From DATJJW01 sp035491935 (GTDB taxonomy: Bacteria; Pseudomonadota; Alphaproteobacteria; ATCC43930; CGMCC-115725): a stretch of 9,207 bases of DNA. The notes beneath the pieces were generated by a model. It made no database searches, was not told the origin of the DNA, and saw nothing but the letters and a program-made list of their open reading frames with translations. Location of the stretch: assembly GCA_035491935.1 (NCBI GenBank), contig DATJJW010000134.1:1-9207 (forward strand), written 5' to 3'. Every line of letters starts with the position of its first letter. Positions within the stretch are counted from its first letter, which is position 1. Below are positions 5,945 through 9,207 of the stretch, piece by piece. Made by a program: the position numbers and the translations under genes.

Positions 5945-6418
5945 TTGGCCCGCCCCTCCGCCACCAAGTTGCAAGGCAACCAGACTCAGCGCCCCCGCGG
6001 CCAGTTCGACGAAGGGCAGTTGAAGAGCATCGATGCCGCCGTCGGTGCCCAGGTTCGGCTGCGTCGCATCTTGCTGGGATTGTCCCAGGAGAGCGTCAGC
6101 AAGACCATGGAACTGACCTTCCAGCAGCTGCAGAAATACGAGCACGGCACCAACCGCATCAGCGCGTCGCGCCTGTATCAGCTGGCGACGATTCTGCATG
6201 TGCCGGTCTCTTATTTCTTCGAGACCATCGATGCGGACGAGATTGTCGCTCCGGAGACCGAGACCGCTCCGCCCCCGGGTGAAGGCGTGTCCGGCGACCT
6301 AATGAAGAAGCGCAAGACCGTCGAGCTGGTCCGCGCGTTCTATGCCATTGAGGGTGAACGTCAACGCAATGCCGCGTTGAACCTGCTGAAGACCCTCGGC
6401 AAGGACGGCAGCAAGTAA
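5945..6418 (+). CDS. XRE-family helix-turn-helix transcriptional regulator
   Basis: The 157-residue product contains a Cro/CI-type DNA-binding domain at about 34-90: VGAQVRLRRILLGLSQESVS, then the recognition region LTFQQLQKYEHGTNRIS (57-73) and LYQLATILHVPVSYFF (77-92). The Q-KYE-G-NRI-ASRLY pattern is the one seen in a widespread alphaproteobacterial family of about 130-150 residues. An acidic and Pro-rich linker (about 95-115) leads to a C-terminal helical part (RKTVELVRAFYAIEGERQRNAALNLLKTL) that may serve dimerisation. The N-terminal 20 residues are basic and polar. Start is TTG, supported by AAGGAG. Its upstream spacer is full of palindromes, so it may regulate itself and the divergent AapJ-like/amidase pair. 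Its true targets are unknown. Confidence 0.9.
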   Translation: MARPSATKLQGNQTQRPRGQFDEGQLKSIDAAVGAQVRLRRILLGLSQESVSKTMELTFQQLQKYEHGTNRISASRLYQLATILHVPVSYFFETIDADEIVAPETETAPPPGEGVSGDLMKKRKTVELVRAFYAIEGERQRNAALNLLKTLGKDGSK

Positions 6419-6476
6419 AACCCGTCTGCCATCATACTTATACTTGGCATACGGATAATATCGCGCTGAAAAAGAT

Positions 6477-6516
6477 ACGCGCCGGTTTCCCGGAAGGGAC
6501 CGGCGCGTTCTTTTTT
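6477..6516. terminator. Strong intrinsic terminator, probably bidirectional
   Basis: ACGCGCCGG (6477-6485) pairs with CCGGCGCGT (6500-6508); within it TCCC and GGGA close a GGAA tetraloop, with a TT bulge. On the plus strand a T-run (6511-6516) follows, terminating the XRE gene. Before it lies an A-run (about 6468-6473), which becomes a T-run on the minus strand, so the same hairpin can terminate porin transcription. Confidence 0.85.
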
Positions 6517-6521
6517 ACGGT

Positions 6522-6544
6522 GCCGGCGGGTCGAGCCCGCCGGC
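6522..6544. other. Second GC-rich hairpin between the terminator and the porin stop
   Basis: GCCGGCGGG (6522-6530), loop TCGAG, and CCCGCCGGC (6536-6544) are a perfect 9-bp inverted repeat. Neither side has a T-run. In the porin mRNA it would lie about 50 bases after the stop codon and could protect the 3' end, with actual termination at the next hairpin. Confidence 0.5.
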
Positions 6545-6593
6545 TCGTCGCCCCCGCGTGAAGCGGAGGTGACGATCGGCATGGGACCAGCGC

Positions 6594-8126
6594 TTACTGG
6601 AACGGGTAGTAGCGCAGGCTGACCATCATGGTGTTGTCCGAGGCGTGGATCGCCGGACCCGTCGTAACGCCAGCGGCGCCGGCAGCGAAATTGCTCTGGC
6701 GCAGATAGGCGTACTGCAGGCCGGTCTGCATCAGACCCATCTGACCCTGGTAGAACTTCCACCAGAAACCCACCGTGCCTTCGTCGACATGATGGACCTG
6801 ACCACCGGCAGCGGCACGGCCGGGACCATAGCCGTTGGCGCCATCAGCATACAGATACTCCGTGCCGGCATAACCATAGACGTCGAGGACCGGGGTCGGG
6901 TGACCGACCAGGCCGACCATCGCCTGCAAGTTACGCAGCGCGCCCCAGCTCTGATTGCCAGCCGCGTTGAGACCGCCGACCACAACGTCGCTCAGGTTGG
7001 CTGAACCGTAACGGCCGGTGCCTTCGCCCCAAAGCACGTTCGCCTGCAGGTCGAGGTACTTCGGCACAACATTGGTCACGGCGCTGGCGCCGACGCCGCC
7101 GCCGACGAGGTTGTTGTTGTGCTGCGGCGCACCGGTGGTCTGGTTGTGGAAGAAGTTGACCAGGCCGAACAGGGCGAACTGGCCGATGCTGGTGTCGGTC
7201 GCCACCTTGGCAATGACGTCCGGCGCGGTTTCGTTGGTCGGAGTGACACCGCTCAAGTTGCCGTTACCGGCGATGGTGCTGCTACCAACACCCTGCGGGT
7301 TTTCAACCGAGACGGCGGCCCACCAACGCGGCCCGAAATCCTTGACCAGACGGAAGCCCGGCTGACGCGCATAGGTGAAGCCGACGACGTTGCTGTTGTC
7401 GATGACGGCCGGACCGGCTTCGCTACCCGGATCGAGCGTCTTCTTCTCGGCGGTGGCCAGCGACCACATCTGACCGCCGAAGACATGCAGGCCAAAGTCG
7501 GAGCGCTCATAGCCCGCCCAAGCCTGACGCAGACGCGGGATGTAGCTGTTCGACTGCTTCGAGTTCGAGGTCGGAGCCGCACCCATGAAGTCGCTCTCGA
7601 CATAGCCCGAGATCGTCGTCACGCTGTCCGGCTTGGTGCTGATGCCCAGGGACAGGCGGGTCTGACGGGCGCTGCCGCGCAGCTCATGCTCGCGCGACGC
7701 TGCCGAACCAGGCAGCGGGATGCTGGTGTAGCGGTTGTCCATGTCCGCGCCCATGCTCTTGGTGCGGTAGACGCCTTCGGCCGCAATGTAGCCGCCGACC
7801 TTGACGTTGACATTGCCCAGACGCAGGCCGTTGGCCTTGTTGAAGGTCACGACCTGACCACCAGCGGCGGCCGGGGTCGACTTCGTGGCGGCAGCGGCCG
7901 CGTTGGCGGTCGCCTGGGCCTGGCTGGCCTGGGCCTGCGAGAAGTCCTGGCGAGCCTGGAGCTGCTGGATCTGGGACTGCAGCTGACGGATCTCAGCTTC
8001 CAGGGTGGCGGTCGACGGACCGGCGGCATGCGCCGTACCCTGGCCGATGAACAGGACGCCGCCGAATACGGCGCCCATCGCCAGAGCCGACACACGACCC
8101 GGCATGAGGTTGAACTTACGCAGCAT
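6594..8126 (-). CDS. DcaP-like outer-membrane porin with N-terminal coiled coil
   Basis: The 510-residue product has a signal peptide (hydrophobic core ALAMGAVFGGVLFIGQG, cleavage after TAHA, about residue 34). A heptad-like segment ATLEAEIRQLQSQIQQLQARQ (40-60) and an Ala/Gln-rich linker (63-88) follow, then a beta-rich domain to the end. The arrangement, and motifs such as VGGYIAAEGVY, RQTRLSLGISTKPDSVTTISGYVESDF, LRQAWAGYE and VFGGQMWSLAT, resemble DcaP-like trimeric porins that pass small carboxylates and other anions in Acinetobacter. The substrate here is unknown. The C-terminus reads RYYPFQ: the usual terminal aromatic is followed by an extra Gln. The ATG at 8126 is preceded by AAAGGGGGA (8139-8131). 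The gene is monocistronic, with its own AT-rich promoter region and a structured leader. Confidence 0.88.
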   Translation of the reverse strand: MLRKFNLMPGRVSALAMGAVFGGVLFIGQGTAHAAGPSTATLEAEIRQLQSQIQQLQARQDFSQAQASQAQATANAAAAATKSTPAAAGGQVVTFNKANGLRLGNVNVKVGGYIAAEGVYRTKSMGADMDNRYTSIPLPGSAASREHELRGSARQTRLSLGISTKPDSVTTISGYVESDFMGAAPTSNSKQSNSYIPRLRQAWAGYERSDFGLHVFGGQMWSLATAEKKTLDPGSEAGPAVIDNSNVVGFTYARQPGFRLVKDFGPRWWAAVSVENPQGVGSSTIAGNGNLSGVTPTNETAPDVIAKVATDTSIGQFALFGLVNFFHNQTTGAPQHNNNLVGGGVGASAVTNVVPKYLDLQANVLWGEGTGRYGSANLSDVVVGGLNAAGNQSWGALRNLQAMVGLVGHPTPVLDVYGYAGTEYLYADGANGYGPGRAAAGGQVHHVDEGTVGFWWKFYQGQMGLMQTGLQYAYLRQSNFAAGAAGVTTGPAIHASDNTMMVSLRYYPFQ

Positions 8127-8180
8127 TGATTCCCCCTTTGAGCGAAGGGGATAAACGCCGATTCATCCCCTTCTGGATGA
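8127..8180 (-). promoter_or_regulatory. Porin mRNA leader with mutually exclusive hairpins covering the ribosome binding site
   Basis: On the minus strand three segments occur in order. Segment 1 is GAAGGGGAT (8173-8165), segment 2 ATCCCCTTC (8152-8144) and segment 3 AAGGGG (8138-8133), which is the Shine-Dalgarno. Segment 2 pairs perfectly over 9 bp with segment 1, leaving the ribosome site free, or over 6 bp with segment 3, hiding it. Segment 1 can also be captured by its own hairpin, TCATCC (8180-8175) with GGATGA (8168-8163). This is the layout of a translational switch; ligand, sRNA or temperature control cannot be told from sequence. Confidence 0.5.
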
Positions 8181-8258
8181 GTGCCCGCGTTTTACGGAGG
8201 GGAAATGACAGTTATTGGACTTCAATATGAAGGTTACGTGACGGTGAACATTATCGAT

Positions 8259-8269
8259 CACACTGTGTG
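8259..8269. promoter_or_regulatory. CACAC-T-GTGTG palindrome in the porin promoter region
   Basis: A perfect 11-bp palindrome lies just downstream of the candidate -10 element, near the expected transcription start, where a repressor could act. The half-site order is opposite to a CRP site. Confidence 0.3.
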
Positions 8270-8277
8270 CATTCGGC

Positions 8278-8306
8278 CATATATTTACAAATCTATGACA
8301 AGTTAA
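8278..8306 (-). promoter_or_regulatory. Candidate porin promoter in AT-rich DNA
   Basis: On the minus strand TTAACT (8306-8301) and TATATG (8283-8278) are separated by 17 bases, a fair sigma-70 pair. The surrounding 8200-8340 is far more AT-rich than the rest of the window. Transcription from here would give a leader of about 145 bases. An AATACT direct repeat with 11-bp period (8310-8315, 8321-8326) lies just upstream. Other hexamer pairs in this AT-rich stretch are possible. Confidence 0.35.
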
Positions 8307-8420
8307 CAGAATACTAAAATAATACTTTATATTCCCTTTTTGGGATCCGCATTGCCGCAGGCTCACCTTTCGCGCTCGAAGCGTGCCCGAGGCGGCTGTG
8401 ATGGCCGGCCGCAGGGGGCC

Positions 8421-9128
8421 TTATCGCAGCGCTGGACGATGTCCGAAAATCGCGGTGCCGACGCGGACCAGGGTGGCGCCCTGGCCGATGGCGACCGGGT
8501 AGTCGGCGCTCATGCCCATGCTGAGCTGCCGCAGGCCATGCCGCTTGGCACAGCAGCGCAGCCAGGCGAAATGCGGCGACGGCTCCTCCTCGGCCGGCGG
8601 GATAGCCATCAGCCCCGCGACCGGCAGGTGCAGATCCTCGCGGCAATGCCGGATGAAGTCATCGGCCTCATGCGGCATGATGCCGGCCTTCTGCGGCTCC
8701 TCCCCGGTATTCACCTGGATGAAGCAGGCGCGCATGCGGATCGGCGTCGTCGGCTGCTGCAGCGCCGCCGCCATGGCCTCGGCCAGCTTCGGCCGGTCGA
8801 CCGTCTCGATGACGTCGAACAGGGCCAGCGCGTCACGCAGCTTGTTGGTCTGGAGCGGCCCGATCAGATGCAGCTCCAGCCCCGGAAGCCCATCACGCAG
8901 CGCGCCGTATTTCGCCTGCGCCTCCTGCACCCGATTCTCGCCGAAGCGCCGTTGGCCCAGCGCATGAAGCGCCTCGATAGCCGCCGCCGGATGGGTCTTC
9001 GACACCGCGACCAGGCCGATATCGCCGGCCTCACGCTCTGCCGCCTTCGCCGCCGCGGCGATCTCCGTCTGGACCTCCGCCAGATTGCGGGCGAGTTCGG
9101 CCGGGTCAATCAAGGATGGCTCGCTCAT
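8421..9128 (-). CDS. yggS: YggS/PROSC family pyridoxal phosphate homeostasis protein
   Basis: The 235-residue cytoplasmic protein binds PLP and helps keep vitamin B6 and amino-acid pools balanced; it has no firmly known catalytic reaction. It has the single-domain TIM-barrel signatures: LVAVSKTHP with the PLP lysine K44, RFGENRVQEAQAK (61-73), HLIGPLQTNK (87-96, usually HFIG), FIQVNTGEEPQKAG (136-149), LMAIPP (173-178), and LSMGMSADYPVAIGQGATLVRVGTAIFG (202-229), which contacts the PLP phosphate. The ATG at 9128 is chosen because GAGG lies 6 bases upstream; the in-frame TTG at 9140 overlaps the previous stop and lacks support. The upstream gene ends 8 bases before it, so the two are probably co-transcribed. 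No intrinsic terminator is visible after the stop. Confidence 0.93.
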   Translation of the reverse strand: MSEPSLIDPAELARNLAEVQTEIAAAAKAAEREAGDIGLVAVSKTHPAAAIEALHALGQRRFGENRVQEAQAKYGALRDGLPGLELHLIGPLQTNKLRDALALFDVIETVDRPKLAEAMAAALQQPTTPIRMRACFIQVNTGEEPQKAGIMPHEADDFIRHCREDLHLPVAGLMAIPPAEEEPSPHFAWLRCCAKRHGLRQLSMGMSADYPVAIGQGATLVRVGTAIFGHRPALR

Positions 9129-9136
9129 GATGGGCC

Positions 9137-9207
9137 TCAAAGATAACCGAAGCGGCGCATCTGTTCGCCGTGCAGTTCCTGGATGCGGGCGATCTGGGCC
9201 GGCGTCA
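9137..9207 (-). CDS. C-terminal end of an unidentified gene (partial)
   Basis: Reading the minus strand in from the window edge, one frame gives TPAQIARIQELHGEQMRRFGYL and then TGA (9139-9137). The close spacing to yggS and its Shine-Dalgarno within the end of this frame support a real gene. The ending (an acidic or amphipathic helix closing with RFGYL) resembles the last residues of sulfotransferase-domain proteins common in alphaproteobacteria, but 22 residues are too few for a firm call. Confidence 0.5.
   Translation of the reverse strand, partial: TPAQIARIQELHGEQMRRFGYL

Noticed and set aside
7119..8129. Plus-strand open frame of 336 codons
   Set aside because: It is antisense to the porin and Arg/Gly-rich without recognisable domains, a composition shadow.
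8240..8262. CRP/FNR-like site near GTGA...TCAC
   Set aside because: The half-sites are separated by 10 bases instead of the 6 expected for a CRP site.
8332..8345. TCCC-TTTTT-GGGA inverted repeat as yggS terminator
   Set aside because: The stem is only 4 bp and there is no T-run after it on the minus strand.
1..9207. tRNA, rRNA, CRISPR array, insertion sequence or phage genes
   Set aside because: No cloverleaf, regular spaced repeats, transposase motifs or long terminal inverted repeats were seen.

Overview
The window reads as a chromosomal stretch of a GC-rich alphaproteobacterium. The clues are an AapJ-type amino-acid binding protein, an XRE regulator of the type common in that class, a Sua5-type threonylcarbamoyl-AMP synthase directly followed by a D-2-hydroxyglutarate-dehydrogenase-like flavoenzyme, and a DcaP-like porin. 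A Rhodospirillales-like relative is my guess from gene content, not something shown here. I see no insertion sequence, CRISPR array, tRNA or rRNA.

Layout. (1) 183-2665, plus strand: a two-gene unit, tRNA t6A synthase then FAD-linked 2-hydroxyacid dehydrogenase, 2 bases apart. (2) 2666-3020: a spacer with short direct repeats and a GCAA-loop hairpin, then a probable 59-residue secreted or membrane peptide on the plus strand. (3) 5577-3031, minus strand: an orphan AapJ-like periplasmic amino-acid binding protein followed by an acetamidase/formamidase, probably one nitrogen-acquisition operon. The amidase ribosome binding site lies partly inside a perfect 8-bp hairpin. (4) 5578-5944: a divergent regulatory spacer with four different palindromes, facing an XRE-type regulator (5945-6418, plus strand, TTG start). 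(5) 6477-6516: a terminator hairpin with a T-run on one side and an A-run on the other, placed so that it can serve the regulator and the convergent porin. (6) 8126-6594, minus strand: a DcaP-like porin with an N-terminal coiled coil. Its leader holds three mutually exclusive pairing segments, one of which covers the Shine-Dalgarno sequence. (7) 9128-8421, minus strand: a YggS/PROSC-type PLP homeostasis protein, preceded by the last 22 codons of another gene that runs off the window.

Most genes are ordinary housekeeping, transport and envelope functions. The less ordinary signals are in the non-coding DNA: the switch-like porin leader, the Shine-Dalgarno-overlapping hairpin of the amidase, and the row of palindromes between the binding protein and the regulator. 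There is also a small in-frame pentapeptide repeat inside the FAD-binding domain of the flavoenzyme. I found no convincing new multi-gene system. The leader and operator structures are the best candidates for something undescribed, and all functional statements about them are inference.
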